NCBI GenBank assembly: GCA_030533445.1
Contig: CM060069.1
Coordinates: 29,203,337 to 29,267,336, forward strand
DNA: 64,000 bases
DNA from: Cyprinodon diabolis
Taxonomy: Eukaryota; Chordata; Actinopteri; Cyprinodontiformes; Cyprinodontidae
Direction: 5' to 3'
Part shown: positions 46,566 to 59,173 of the stretch, in pieces
Numbering within the stretch: position 1 is the first letter of the stretch
Layout: every line of letters starts with the position of its first letter
Notes under the pieces: model-generated
The model's database searches: none
Told to the model about the DNA's origin: nothing
Seen by the model: only the letters and a program-made list of their open reading frames with translations
Program-made: the position numbers and the translations under genes

Positions 46566-49407
46566 CTCTGTGTCGCTGAGCAGTGCTGCAGAGTGCAAAA
46601 GCATAGCTTATTCCCCTTCACAGGTTGATGATTTTGTTGATGGGGTTGCTAGTTCTCTGCGTACTGCCTTAGACAACGCAGCTCCCTTGAAAATGAAAAC
46701 CGTTGAAAATAGAAAGCTTGCTCCTTGGTTTAATGCAGAGCTGCGTACTTTGAAGCAAAATGCTAGGAAACTGGAGAGAAAATATCGCTCCACAGGCCTG
46801 CGGGAGTCCTTCCTAGTCTGGAAAAATGGTTTACTGCTGTATAAGAGGACCCTTTGTAAAGCAAGAGCAGCATACTTCTCCTCATTAATAGAGGAGAATA
46901 AGAATAATCCTAGATTTCTTTTTAATACAGTTGCCAAACTCACCCAGAGCCATAGCTCTGTTGAACCGTCCATTCCACCTGCTCTTAGCAGCAATGATTT
47001 TATGGGATTCTTTATAAATAAGATTGATCTTATTAAAAATAAGATCATAAGCACTCCTCTATCCACGATTGTACCTGAGGTAGTCATGGAATCTGAACCG
47101 GGTTTAGACTGCTTTGATCCAGTTGAACTTTCTGAATTAGCAAAATTATTGTCTTCATCTAAGCCTTCAACTTGTATGTTAGATCCAGTTCCAACCAGGT
47201 TATTTAAGGAGGTATTCCCTTTGATCTCCTCCTCCATTTTAGATGTGATTAATCTATCTCTGTTACAGGGATATGTACCTAAAGCTTTTAAGGTTGCTGT
47301 AATTAAACCTCTGCTTAAGAAACCGTCTCTTGACCCAGATGACTTGGTTAATTATAGACCTATATCCAATCTTCCTTTCTTATCCAAAATTCTTGAGAAA
47401 GTAGTTGCCAAACAAGTTTGCGACCACTTACACCATAATGAACTTTTTGAAGAGTTTCAGTCTGGCTTTAGAGCTCATCATAGCACTGAAACAGCTCTGG
47501 TGAAAGTCACTAATGATATTCTCATGGCCTCAGATAATGGACTCGTATCTGTGCTCGTCCTGTTGGATCTTAGTGCTGCATTTGATACAGTTGACCATAA
47601 TATTCTTTTAGAAAGACTTGAATATTTTGTTGGAATTAAAGGAACAGCACTAGACTGGTTTAAATCTTATCTATCTGATCGAATTCAGTTTGTTTATGTT
47701 AATGATAGATCTTCAACACGCTCAAAGGTTACCTGTGGAGTACCACAGGGATCAGTGCTAGGACCAATTCTCTTTACTTTATACATGCTCCCAATTGGTA
47801 GAGTTATTAGACAGCATGGGATTAATTTCCACTGTTATGCTGATGATACCCAGCTATATCTGTCTATAAATCCAGATGAAGCTAACCCATTACATAGATT
47901 ACAGGCATGTCTTGAAGACATAAAAACCTGGATGACTCTTAACTTTCTGCTTCTGAATGCAGACAAAACAGAAGTTATAGTCTTTGGACCAGAGTCTCTG
48001 AAAAAGAAGCTGATTAGCCAGTCACTTCATTTGGATGGGATTAAACTGATTTCAGATAATAAAGTAAAAAATCTTGGTGTTATTTTTGATCAGGACCTGT
48101 CATTTAAATCCCAGATCAAAGAGGTTTCTAGAATTTCCTTCTTTCATCTGAGGAATATTGCAAAAATTAGAAATCTCCTGTCCAGGGGTGATGCTGAGAA
48201 ACTAGTCCATGCATTTGTTACTTCAAGGCTGGACTATTGTAATTCTTTACTATCAGGAAGTCCACAAACTGTAGTTAAAAGCCTTCAGCTGATCCAAAAT
48301 GCTGCAGCCAGAGTTCTGATGAAAATTAAAAAGAGAGATCATATCTCTCCTATCCTGGCTTCTCTTCATTGGCTTCCTGTTAAATCAAGAATAGAATTTA
48401 AAATCCTCCTTCTCACATATAAAGCCTTAAATGGCCAAGCTCCATCTTATATCAGAGATCTGATTGTTCCTTATGTTCCTAACAGAGCACTTCGCTCTCA
48501 ATCTGCAGGTTTACTAGTGGTTCCTAGAATTTCTAAAAGTAGAATGGGAGGCAGATCTTTTAGTTATCAGGCTCCTCTCCTGTGGAACCAACTACCAGTT
48601 TTAGTCCGTGAGGCAGACACTCTGTCTACTTTTAAGACTAGGCTTAAAACTTTCCTTTTTGATAAAGCTTATAGTTAGGGTGGCTCAGGTTATCCTGAGC
48701 TGTCTTTAAAGTTATGCTGCTATAGGCTTAGACTTTTGGAGGACATAGGGACCCCCATTTCATCTTTCTGCTTCATTCTCTCTCTGTTCTCCTATTCTGC
48801 AGAATCTGTTAGTTCAATCTCTAACGTTCTGCTCTCTCTGCTTTTCCTCAGAGTAGCTTTGCCTCGTCTGTTCCTGTTTGGCTGTGACGTCATCCAGGAA
48901 AGAAACATCAGCTGTGCTGCTTCCATCAACACCCTTGTTTGTAGATGTTGGAGATTGGCCTGTTTTCCAGTGTGGTCCTGTTTCTCTGGCCGTGGCTGGG
49001 TGGATGTGCTCTCTTCATCCTCTGGCATGGGAGCTGCCTTGGAGCTCGTCTGCCTGGCTGTGTGTTTCCTGGACGGGGCCGCCTTTTACAGCTGCTTTTT
49101 GTATCTCTGCTTCTGTCTCCTTGAACCCCAGTCGGCCTCGGCAGATGGCCGCTCACACTGAGCCTGGTTCTGCTGGAGGTTTCTTCCTGTTAAAAGGGAG
49201 TTTTTCCTCTCCACTGTCGCTGCAAGCATGCTTAGTGTGAGGGATTGTATTTGAGTCAATGAGTCAATGCAATCAACTGGTTTTCCTTAGATAGAAAACT
49301 TTGTATCAATTTGACTGTATGATCTGGTTGAACTGTAAAGTGCCTTGAGATGACATGTGTTGTGAATTTGGCGCTATATAAATAAACTGAATTGAAATTG
49401 AATTGAA
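46566..49407 (+). mobile_element. L2-type LINE, copy B, 5'-truncated
   Basis: Begins abruptly at CTCTGTGTCGCTGAGCAG, matching copy A from about 39358. It continues through the ORF2 end, 3' UTR and (TTGAA)n tail. The endonuclease half is absent. 5' truncation is the usual result of target-primed reverse transcription. Same family as copy A and nearly identical. Confidence 0.9.
46567..48678 (+). CDS. L2 ORF2 partial: reverse transcriptase
   Basis: Open to the natural stop. It keeps [17 protein letters not shown] and YADD. About eight residues differ from copy A over ~700 (for example FKSYL for FKFYL and STRSK for STHSK). No endonuclease domain and no own promoter, so it cannot move by itself, though the frame is not yet degraded. 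Confidence 0.85.
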   Translation, partial: SVSLSSAAECKSIAYSPSQVDDFVDGVASSLRTALDNAAPLKMKTVENRKLAPWFNAELRTLKQNARKLERKYRSTGLRESFLVWKNGLLLYKRTLCKARAAYFSSLIEENKNNPRFLFNTVAKLTQSHSSVEPSIPPALSSNDFMGFFINKIDLIKNKIISTPLSTIVPEVVMESEPGLDCFDPVELSELAKLLSSSKPSTCMLDPVPTRLFKEVFPLISSSILDVINLSLLQGYVPKAFKVAVIKPLLKKPSLDPDDLVNYRPISNLPFLSKILEKVVAKQVCDHLHHNELFEEFQSGFRAHHSTETALVKVTNDILMASDNGLVSVLVLLDLSAAFDTVDHNILLERLEYFVGIKGTALDWFKSYLSDRIQFVYVNDRSSTRSKVTCGVPQGSVLGPILFTLYMLPIGRVIRQHGINFHCYADDTQLYLSINPDEANPLHRLQACLEDIKTWMTLNFLLLNADKTEVIVFGPESLKKKLISQSLHLDGIKLISDNKVKNLGVIFDQDLSFKSQIKEVSRISFFHLRNIAKIRNLLSRGDAEKLVHAFVTSRLDYCNSLLSGSPQTVVKSLQLIQNAAARVLMKIKKRDHISPILASLHWLPVKSRIEFKILLLTYKALNGQAPSYIRDLIVPYVPNRALRSQSAGLLVVPRISKSRMGGRSFSYQAPLLWNQLPVLVREADTLSTFKTRLKTFLFDKAYS

Positions 49408-50349
49408 AAGAAAATATCCAACAGCTTGCATATTAATATTAATAACTTTCTGACTGGTAAAAATATACAAAAATGCATATATATCATGGCACCTGTAAGT
49501 TTGTGTGCACATCTGGCAACTACTGAACACCCTGTCTTCGAAGTTATTGTGGCAGAAGCTTAAAAAAAGCACAAACATAAGGTCAACAGCAAGTTTGATT
49601 GAGCTGTTATGGTTTATCGACCGGATCAGAGAATAGCAAAGCAGAGCAAAAACCGCTCTGCTACTGATGGATCTTTTAAGTTTGAGGATGTCAGTCTATC
49701 CAAAGGTATGACGTGTCACTGTATCCAATCTAACATGCAAAGGAAATATATTTTATTTGCCTTTTGAGCCTTTTTAAAAATGTTTTTCAACAAAAGATGA
49801 AGAGGTTTTATACTCCAAGATGCTTCTCCAAATCATACTTAATGCATATCTCAATTGTGAAGAGCATCACATTGCTGGAGGTGAATTATTTGCCCTGAAT
49901 GGGAACAGATGTTCAGTAAGAAGTAGAAACGCGGTAATGATGTCATCACAGGATGGGCCAAAGTGATCCCTGTGGCAACACTAATTAAGCTTTGCAGTTT
50001 TGAATATGAAAATCCACACATGCGAACACACATACACTCTCAGGCGCAATATTTACAGCATATTCCAAAAATGAATATTTTATTTGAATTATATAATAGA
50101 CCTAAATCCACAGTTTCACTTTATGCTTTAGACTAAGATCACAAGCTGTTTACATCTTTAGGCTGAGATACTATCATTTTAATCTAAGCTGTAAACCAAC
50201 AGCTTGACGCAGATATTTTTCTCTTAAAAACAGAGAACACATGAAGCGCAGCACAAAAATATAAGCTCCTTTTTGTTTTGTTGCTCTTTGTCAGACTTCT
50301 ATATTTCAGGTCATCAAGGTCTTTTTCTTTGCTGGTACGAATGACAGGA

Positions 50350-50354
<5 letters not shown>
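49408..50354. other. gene-free spacer
   Basis: AT-rich with no supported gene. Confidence 0.45.

Positions 50355-50380
<26 letters not shown>
50355..50380. repeat. (TA)n microsatellite
   Basis: A pure TA run directly abuts the truncated 5' end of the RLE-type LINE that follows. Confidence 0.9.
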
Positions 50381-52256
50381 GGAGCCAGTAACACCAGAGG
50401 AGCCAAGCACCAGCTACTAGTGGATAGAGCAGTCACTCGAGACTGTAAGACCAGGCAGACAAATCTGTGCACTGCCTGGATTGACAGTATAAGAAAGCCT
50501 ATGACTCAATGCCACATACATGGATACTGGAATGCTTGGAAATGTACAAGATCAACAGGACTCTAATAGCCTTCATCAAGAACTCAATGAAGCTGTGGAA
50601 AACAAGTCTGGAAGCCAATGCAAAGACAATAGCACAAGTCACCATCAAGTGCGGCATATACCAGGGTGATGCACTATCCCTGCTACTGTTCTGCATAGGC
50701 CTGAACCCCCTCAGCCAGATCATCACAAAGACTGGCTACGGATACCAATTCCGAAGCGGAACAATCATCAGTCACCTCCTCTACATGGATGACATCAAGC
50801 TGTATGCCAGGAGTGAGCGAGACATCGACTCACTGATCCACACTACCAGGATCTACAGCAACGACATTGGGATGTCATTCGGACTGGACAAGTGCGGTCG
50901 CATGGTCTCAAAGAGAGGGAAGATGATCAGAACCGAGGGGGTTGAACTACCAGAAGGCCACATTACAGATGTGCAGGACAGCTAAAAATACCTTGGGGTG
51001 CCACAGGCTAACGGAAACCACAAGGAGATGGCAAGAAAGACTGCCACAGCTAAATACCTACAAAGAGTAAGGCAGGTCCTGAAAAGTCAGCTGAATGGGA
51101 AAAACAAGATCCAAGCCATCAACACATATGCCCTACCAGTCATCAGATACCCCGCTGGTATAATAAACTGGCCAAAGGAGGAGATAGAGGCCACTGACAT
51201 CAAGACAAGAAAGCTCCTCACAATGCATGGAGGGTTCCACCCCAAATCCAGCACCCTGAGACTGTATGCCAAGCGTAGCGAGGGAGGCTGAGGGCTAGTG
51301 AGTGTCAAGACCACTGTCCAGGATGAAACAACTAAGACCCAGGAGTACATCAGATAGATGGCCCCCAAAGACAAATGGCTTGGTGAATACCTCAGGCAGG
51401 AGAAAACCGAAAGCGAGGACAAGAAAGAGGAAGGAGAACCATCATGGAGGGACAAGCCACTGCACGGCATATACCAAAGACAAATAGAAGAAGTGGCTGA
51501 TATCAAAAAATCCTACCAGTGGCTGGAAAAGGCTGGACTGAAGGACAGCACAGAGGCACTAATCATGGCAGCACAAGAACAGGCACTCAGTACAAGCTCA
51601 ATAGAGGCCAGGGTCTACCACACCAGGTAGGACCCCCGATGCAGACTGTGCAAAGATGCCTCTGAAACAATACAGCACATAACAGCAGGGTGTAAAATGC
51701 AGGCAGGAAGTGCATACATGGAACGCCACAACCAGGTAGCTGTCATAGTGTACAGGAACATCTGCCATGAGTATGGGCTGGAAGTCCCAAGGTCAAAATG
51801 GAAGACACCTCCTAAGGTAGTTAAGAATGACCGAGCTAAGATCCTATGGGACTTCAAGATCCAGACTGACAAACAGGTGATGGCTAACCAACCAGACATC
51901 GTGTTGATCGACAAACAGCAGAAGAAGGCAGTAGTGATAGATGTGGCAATCCCAAGCGACAGCAACATCAAGAAGAAAGAACACGAGAAGCTTGAGAAAT
52001 ACCAAGGGCTGAAAGAGGAGCTAGAAAAGATGTGGAAAGTAAGAGCAGCAGTGGTGCCAGTGGTAATTGGAGCACTGGGGGCTGTGACCCCCAAACTGGG
52101 AGAGTGGCTACAGCAGATTCCAGGTAAAACATCAGAGGTCTCTGTCCAGAAGAGCGCAGTCCTAGGAACAGCTAAGATACTGCGCAGAACCCTCAAACTC
52201 CCAGGCCTCTGGTAGAGGACCCGAGCTTGAGGATGACACAGATCGAATACTTATTT
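50381..52256 (+). mobile_element. LINE with restriction-like endonuclease (R4/Dong/Rex6-like), degraded
   Basis: A 5'-truncated non-LTR element carrying an RT, a cysteine-rich knuckle and a C-terminal PD-(D/E)xK-type endonuclease rather than an N-terminal AP endonuclease. That architecture defines the R2/R4/NeSL group; Rex6 is the known teleost R4 member. It is joined to a TA microsatellite at its 5' border. The 3' end is approximate. The clade within the RLE group is my inference. Confidence 0.7.
50470..52215 (+). pseudogene. RT-RLE protein of the degraded LINE
   Basis: Catalytic RT motifs are visible: KKAYDSMPH after a frameshift near 50486, IYQGDALS, and YMDD (about 50784). A long thumb region with NGKNKIQAINTYALPVIRYP follows. 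Near 51643 is a CRLC...H...C knuckle. At about 51840-51950 lies ILWDFKIQTDKQ followed by QPDIVLIDKQQKKAVVIDV, fitting the PD...D-type nuclease core. The frame is cut by stops at 50983-50985 (UAA), 51289-51291 (UGA), 51355-51357 (UAG) and 51628-51630 (UAG), all in one frame, ending at 52215. The last 173 codons, including the nuclease, are still open. Confidence 0.75.
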
Positions 52257-53145
52257 TCTTTTCTGTATATAGATGCAGGTACACCTCCTTAAAATAAATG
52301 AAGTGTTGGTAGTTTTTAAGAGTTCATATTGCCCATTAGTGATTATTGTTACACAGTTTTTTGGTGTATGTCTTGAAGCGGAAATTTCTGAACTATACAA
52401 TAATAAAAGAGGGTTCGTGTGAGTCATACCTTAGGGACAAACTGTACTCAGCTATTGCAGAGCAGCGGGACCAAAGGTTTTTTCCGATCCACTTTATTTT
52501 ATACATAAATAGTATACAGTTCATATAGTAAACTTTGGTCTGATATCTGAGGCTCCCAGACTGTACCTCTTTAACCTCTTCTCTAGGGGTAAGACTTATA
52601 GAGGAAGGAAATTATAGAGTAGAGAGGTTAAAAAACGACAACAGGCCAGCTTTGAATTAATAACTATTTATAATTTAGCAGGTAAGAGATAAACAATAGT
52701 GACAAAAAGTCAAACCTTTAGAACAGCTTATCCAGCACAGCTTGTTCGAAACTAATTAGTTTAATGCTTTAATGTCTAAAATTCAAATTCCTGTACCTTT
52801 AACAAACCCCACCAATCCTTATATTGGTTTATCTACCCTTATTTAACCAGATAAATCATTTATTTTAGTATTTAAACACTTTATTTTTTAAGTATTTTCT
52901 CATATTTTGAGGAAATTACTTTTCTTGTCGGTTAGATTTTTATTACAGTCAAGTCAAACTGTCAAAAACGTTAATTAGAAAGAAAATATATAAAAAACAT
53001 AATTGTTCTTGAGGTTTAAAAAAAAACATGTTTTGTTTATTTTATTAAAATACAAACAGATACTTACTAATGAAATTGAGGGCAATTTTATACAGACCTA
53101 AAGCTTGACTTTCAGAAACCCTGAACTTCATGGCCTACAACATAA
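52257..53145. other. gene-free spacer
   Basis: No supported gene or repeat structure. Confidence 0.45.
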
Positions 53146-53154
53146 CCCCCCCCC

Positions 53155-53219
<65 letters not shown>
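53146..53219. repeat. (C)n(CA)n microsatellite
   Basis: About 12 C followed by about 30 CA units, degrading to the right. Confidence 0.95.
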
Positions 53220-53222
<3 letters not shown>

Positions 53223-54078
53223 GACACACACATTCACATCTATCTACAAATTAATTCATTTTGCATTACAGACCCACAAAGGCAAACGGGGCTGCCTATT
53301 AATCTGATTTAGTCATATTTGTTGGATAAAAAAGGCATTCATTTCAAAGGGATGAGGTATGACTCAGCTCACACAAATAAACACACACAAGGAAGAGGAA
53401 AGCAAACACATTAGGAATGGAGCCTGCCCAAGGCAGCGAGAGGTAACAATAAAATGTTACTTTAACCAAGCATCCAGATGTGATATATTTTGCAGAACTT
53501 TCACACACATCTTCACTTTATAAGAGTAAAATACCCACACAAGATAGGCTATTATTGCTCAAAAAGGTCATTTTTGCCCAATAAATGCGGCAAACAAATT
53601 ATAGAATGCACAATCATTGCTCCATCTTTAATATTTAAAGGGTTCTCTTCCAATTCTTTGCTTGTGTTTCGTCACTACTCAGAGAGATACGGGTCAGAGG
53701 AAGCAACAATAAGATGCACATCTAACAGCCCTCCAAGGAAAGGTCAGTCATGATTGTTCCAGAGCCTGTCATCATAAACCAGAGGATTTTTACGAACATA
53801 ACATTTGATTGGAGCAGCTAATGGTTGGTGCCCAGTTATACTGTACATATATTTAAGAGAAACTGCCTTCTTTTAAATCTTTTTAAATGACTTAAATACG
53901 AGTGTGTTAAAATTTCCAACCCTTAAGTTGAGGGTCCAGATTTCATTTGTTGCCAGTGCACTGACTCAATCTGCTGCAAGAACCCAGATGGGAGACAACT
54001 CTTTTATTATCTTTATTTTTTTTTTTCCACTTTAAAAGTATAATCTAAAAACAATGGTTTAAGATTTTTCCTAAAATA
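53220..54078. other. gene-free spacer
   Basis: No supported gene. The 87-codon ORF at 53490-53753 has no motif. Confidence 0.45.
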
Positions 54079-54330
54079 TCTTCAGTTCAGTTCAGTAGCT
54101 TTTATTTGTCCCAGTATGGGCAATTTTTGTGCAGTAGTAGTACACATTTCACACACATGTTCACATTTCACAAATGACAGATAAAAAAAAATAAAAGAAG
54201 AAACACAAGAAACACATAAAGTATTTAAAAAGATAAAAGTAAGGTGGATAAAAGAGACAGAAATGTAAAAAATAATAAAGAGAACATTTACACATAGCAT
54301 AAAATTAATAAAATAAAATAAAAATATATA
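54079..54330 (-). mobile_element. LINE 3' tail on the minus strand
   Basis: Read on the minus strand it ends TTGCCCATACTGGGACAAAT, then AAAAGCTACTGAACTGAACT. This is a short CCC/GGG stem, an ACAAATAAA block and a (CTGAA)n tail, parallel to relic B at 3150-3203. Only UTR remains. 5' border uncertain. Confidence 0.5.
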
Positions 54331-55977
54331 GATATGGAAGGCTTTTCACTTTTTGTAAGTTTGTACTGGTCTTCTGTGGGTCTATTTATATATATTTCTT
54401 CACATGTATACATTACACTGTCATCTCTGTTTAAAGTGGATATTTGATATTTCATTTAGGTATCATTATTCTCCTAATAATTAAATTCCAACTGCACTTT
54501 GTAATGCTCTTTCCATGTTTGTATGATGGCTTAAACAGAGCTTTGTAAGACCTCAAGGTTTGTGCAATTGAAATATGGCCTAACCCTGATTTAGGCACAT
54601 CCTTAACATTATTTTCGATGTGTCTGGTGAGTTCCTTGGCTTTCACAATTTATTTTGTTCCACTGACGTTCAGTAACAACCCTCTGAATTTTCGAAGTAC
54701 ACCTGAAAAAAATCACACAACATTGACTTTTTATTTATTAAGTGGATTCTATTGTAGTGGAGTTATTCACCATTTTTTTAGGTTTCTAAGTAAAGGGGGC
54801 TGATTGTAATTTTTAGGGTTGAATGCTGCTCTTTGGTTTGAGTTATTTCATAATGTCTTCCCAAACCCTAATATTAACCTATATAAAGCATCAATGTTTT
54901 TTTCCTATTGTCTGTCAATATAAAAAATGGTTGCCTTTGTATTCCTTTTCAAGTTGGGCTACATAACACAATGAAGCTCTCCAGTGCTACACTATAGTTT
55001 TCTCTAGTCGCATAAAAAAATCAAAGAGGTGCTTGATTCAGCATTTCGTCACATGACTCAAAACACATGTACGGCGCTGCTGCGATACACAGCATGTCAG
55101 GAAAGAGCAACACAGATTGGTATGACTGTGCAAGACATGTGATAAGAATTTCTGAATATTCCAATGTTTAGATTCTAAAGTATGACCAAATCAGTATGAT
55201 CAGTAAAGATCAAAGCATCAGACCATGGTTTTCTAATATAAAGTATTGCAAAGTTAAAAAAAAGCACTTAGCTGAGATATTTTACTATAGTGCCAGACGT
55301 TTTCCCAAAAATGGGTAAAAGGAGAAACTTAAAATAGAAACCTAAAATAAAAGATAAAGGCCTGAAGATTCATAAATGAATACAATTATAGTTGCATCAG
55401 ATAAAGTAGCACATGATACAACATTAAACTGGATCTAAGAACAGGGAACAAAGTGGACAGAAAATTGAATAGCAATGTAAAACACGACACATTCAAGGAA
55501 GTATCCATCTGCATGCTAATGTACTGTAGAGTTTATTAAACATGTTGATCATTTGACTCAAATGAATATGCAAAAAACAAATTCTCTTCAACTTTTCTTG
55601 AAATGTTCAGTGCAGCTCTTTGACTTTTGATAAAAACATTCTCTGTGCTTGTAGTCTGCAGTGTTTATCTATAAAACTACTGCATATAAATAAAGCATTT
55701 CCTTAATGTTTATCAGCACAACTCTGATAAAAAAACAAATGTACACCCCCTCCCAAAACAACAACACCTGCATTGCACTGTTCTATAATTAAAAAATCAA
55801 AAGTACACAGAGAGCTTTATGAGATACAAGCCAGATTTGAATTTTAAACCCTGTTGCAGAAAAACAGCGAACAATAATAAATAAACACCATTTTTTTTCC
55901 TCTTTTCCAATCAGTGCTAGTCTTCAGTTAGTCATCAATAAGCTTGTTGGGTAATTAAGGAGTACAGATTGCTCCTG
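54331..55977. other. gene-free spacer
   Basis: AT-rich. No supported gene. Confidence 0.45.
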
Positions 55978-56271
55978 CACTGCAAAATGATCTAGAAATA
56001 AGTAAACATTTCTTAAATTAAGTGTATTTACCTTGAATTTGAGTAGATAAATGAGAGTTTGCCAATGGAAATAGTATTTTCACTCTTAAAATGAGATCAT
56101 TTGATAGTATGCACTTGAAATAAGAAAATGCAATTGTTTTTTCTTATTTTAAGTGTAAATTTTCTTGATCCATTGGAGAAGATGTCTCTTTTACCTCCTC
56201 AATCCAAGAACAAATCCACTCATTTTAAGAAATATTAAAATTGAATCTAGATATTGATTTTTTCCAATGTG
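55978..56271 (+). mobile_element. MITE family M1, copy 1 (294 bp)
   Basis: Begins CACTGCAAAATGATCTAGAA and ends with a partial inverted complement (TTTTTTCCAATGTG). It aligns end to end with the reverse complement of 60768-61059. It has no coding capacity. The flanks give no clear duplication here. Confidence 0.6.
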
Positions 56272-56498
56272 GGAAGAGTTGCCCTATTCAATATTTTCTC
56301 AATTACTGGTTAATGTCTCTGCCTGCGGTTCACTAAGGTTCCACACTGTCTCCCAAGTTGTCAACATTTCTCACCATGGTTCATCAAAGTCCTGAAAATG
56401 TCTTAGTGACCCTTTCCTGGCTGACAGAATATAAGATCATTTTTTCTCAACTATAATTGATTTTCTACATATCAGTGTGTTATGTTGGGGATCTTTTA
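56272..56498. other. short spacer
   Basis: Nothing recognised. Confidence 0.4.
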
Positions 56499-56506
56499 CC
56501 CTAACT

Positions 56507-56710
56507 CAGGCATTCCCAAACTCGGTCCTCGAGGGCCGCTGTCCTGCAGGTTTTAGAGGTTTCCTTGTTCCAGCACAGCTGATTTTAATTGAAAGCTGAT
56601 TAACAGGCTTCAGTTCTACTGCAATCATGATAATCAGCTGTGCTAAAGCAGGGAAACCTCTGAAAACCTGCAGGACAGCGGCCCTCGAGGACCGAGTTTG
56701 GGGATGCCTG
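56507..56710. mobile_element. hAT-type MITE, copy 1 (204 bp, perfect 8-bp duplication)
   Basis: A near-palindromic element starting CAGGCATTCCCAAACTCGG and ending with its inverted complement (CCGAGTTTGGGGATGCCTG). CCCTAACT flanks it exactly at 56499-56506 and 56711-56718. An 8-bp duplication and CAGG ends fit the hAT superfamily. The arms are roughly 85 bp, so it would form a strong hairpin. Confidence 0.88.
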
Positions 56711-56718
56711 CCCTAACT

Positions 56719-57078
56719 GATGTTGCAGAACAGATTCTTATTTTACTAATTCTAAAACTCTGGTGTAGATTAGACCCTGGTGTAGCAAATTAAATTGAAC
56801 TCAATGCAAAGGTGGTGGTTAATTACAGCTGATTCATGACTTAGCAAGTAGTCAGTCATATTATTGCAAGAGTCTGGTTTGTTTGAATAACCTTTCCTCA
56901 GTGTTAAATTAAATCAATAGAATTTTTTTATGCATTAAGGATTTTAAAATGTGTTTGACAATCTGTAACAGAATCTCTGTAGGGGAGAAATAATTTTCCA
57001 CAGTGTTGAATTATTAGTTAAACATCATGATGGCACACATTAATAACCACAGCACATTACAACAGCCCAATTTAGTTA
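56719..57078. other. short spacer
   Basis: Nothing recognised. Confidence 0.4.
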
Positions 57079-57082
57079 TTAA

Positions 57083-58004
57083 AGGAATAGTACACCCAAA
57101 ACATGATTAGCCTTCATTTTCTACTCACCCCCATGCTGAACAACACTCTGGAGTACTTTTTTGATATCTCAAATGCATCTGGAGATCTGGGAGGCTTCTT
57201 GCTGTCTGCTGACATTCAAATAATGGAGGTCTATGGTGCCCGAGGCAGAAAGGTACATAAAAGTCCACAAAAAACGTGTCAATATTCCTCCATACTGCTC
57301 GTCCAATGTATTCCAAGTGTCCTGAGTGGGTAGCGTTCATAATTTACTCGAAACAAAGTCATTTAGAATGTTTTTAGAGCATAACAGTAGTGTATAGGAT
57401 TTCCTAAAAGCGCGCGCCTGCGAGTTCACGAGCCTACGGAAACCGCGGCAGACCAAACCAGATGAAAGTGCGCATGCAGCGTCTGCTCTGCCGATAATGC
57501 AAGCGTAGAAGAAGAAATGTGCTGTTTACCTGTGCAAAGAAAGAAACAACGAAAGAAAAATGTCTGAGGACTTCAGTGTTGAGGAAGAGCATGAGTTCTT
57601 TGCCGAGCTGAATGCGCACTTTCATCTGGTTTGGTCTGCCGCGGTTTCCGTAGGCTCGTGAACTCGCAGGCGCGCGCTTTTAGGAAATCCTATACACTAC
57701 TGTTTATACTCTAAAAACATTCTAAATGACTTTGTTTCGAGTAAATTATGGAAGCTACCCACTCAGGACACTTGGAATACATTGGATGAGCAGTATGGAG
57801 GAATATTGACACGTTTTTTGTGGACTTTTATGGACCTTTCTGCCTCGGGCGCTATGGACCTCCATTATTTGAATGTCAGCAGACAGCAAGAAGCCTCCCA
57901 GATCTCCAGATGCATTTGAGATATCAAAAAAGTACTCCAGAGTGTTGTTCAGCATGGGGGTGAGTAGAAAATGAAGGCTAATCATGCTTTGGGTGTACTA
58001 TTCC
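57083..58004. mobile_element. foldback element, ~392-bp inverted arms, 138-bp loop
   Basis: Arms 57083-57474 and 57613-58004 are near-perfect inverted copies. Consequently the same 76-codon ORF appears on the plus strand at 57103 and on the minus strand at 57985. TTAA flanks both ends (57079-57082 and 58005-58008), compatible with a TTAA-targeting superfamily such as piggyBac or Kolobok. The end wording (AGGAATAGTACACCC) resembles very abundant fish MITEs. The loop is unrelated to the arms and contains an ATG at 57560. The ORFs in the arms are incidental. Confidence 0.8.
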
Positions 58005-58008
58005 TTAA

Positions 58009-58670
58009 AGCACTGGAAAAAAGCTGTTACCTCAGCATTAGCATGTTGGCGATGTAACATATTCAAGCTCGCTGCGGTCACATACATGGGTGTTTTACGA
58101 GTGCTTTGTCCTCACGTGAATGAATTGTGTACATGTGCAGGCATGCAGTGGCTCACCACTCTCCATTTTAATGGCAATTCCAACAGAGCTTTTCCCATCC
58201 CCCTGTCGTCATGGTAACCAAGCCGGTAAGCGGACACGTTTGTCTCGGGGGCCCTGGCCTTCATTTTCAGTGCCACAGTTTTACACACACGCCCGCACAC
58301 ACTTACACATCTTTGCCAACTTGCAAAAGCATACAGATATAATATACTGACGTGACAAAACCAGCATTTACTTTGTGCTATGAACACACAATGCCACTAT
58401 CATTTCTACAGTGCAAAAACCCCTCGCCGCAGTCTGAACGGAGAGATCTCCATGCAGTTATTTACTTCTTCTCTTAAATTACTGGATTTCCTACAGCTTG
58501 AAGGGCTTTCCCAGCATTTTATGTGATTTTTCTTCTTAAATTTAGGAAAAGTGATTGTAAGAAGACAACTGCTCATCAACATCCATTCATCTACCCATCC
58601 ATCCATTAGCATGACATTTCTGAAAACTTTGACCTTAAGGACTTTATTTTTGGGTGAGGAGTGTGTTTTC
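58009..58670. other. gene-free spacer
   Basis: No supported gene. ORFs of 76-91 codons lack motifs. Confidence 0.4.
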
Positions 58671-58678
58671 CTATAAGG

Positions 58679-58881
58679 CAGACATCCCCAACCTCGGTGC
58701 TGGAGGCGTGCTGTCCTGCAGGTTTTAGAGGTTTCCTTGCTCCAGCACAGCTGATTTTAATTGGAAGCTGATTAACAGGCTTTTGTTGTACTGCAATCAT
58801 TATAATCAGCTGTGCTAAAGCAGGGAAACCTCTAAAACCTGCAAGACAGCGGACCTCGAGGACCGAGGTTGGGGATGCCTG
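58679..58881. mobile_element. hAT-type MITE, copy 2 (203 bp, perfect 8-bp duplication)
   Basis: Same family as 56507-56710: starts CAGACATCCCCAACCTCGG. It is flanked by CTATAAGG at 58671-58678 and 58882-58889. Confidence 0.88.
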
Positions 58882-58970
58882 CTATAAGGGGAGCACTGAC
58901 TTATTGCAAACATTCTGTTTCTACCATCAGCCCTTTTTTCCATCTTTTGGCAGACCCATATCATCTACTG

Positions 58971-59173
58971 CAGGGATTCCCAAACTCGGTCCTCATGGCC
59001 CCCTGTCCTGCAGGTTTTAGAGGTTTCCTTTCTCCAGCACAGCTGATTTTAATTGAAAGCTGATTAACAGGCTTTTGCTCTACTGCAATCATTATAACCA
59101 GCTGTGATGAAGCAGAGAAACCTCTAAAACCTGCAAGACAGGGGGCCTTGAGGACCGAGTTTGGGAATTCCTG
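58971..59173. mobile_element. hAT-type MITE, copy 3 (203 bp, 7/8 duplication)
   Basis: Same family: starts CAGGGATTCCCAAACTCGG. Flanks are ATCTACTG (58963-58970) and ATCTACTC (59174-59181). It lies only 89 bp from copy 2. Confidence 0.85.

Noticed and set aside
57103..57985. Identical 76-codon ORFs on opposite strands
   Set aside because: They are products of the inverted arms of the foldback element, not a duplicated gene.
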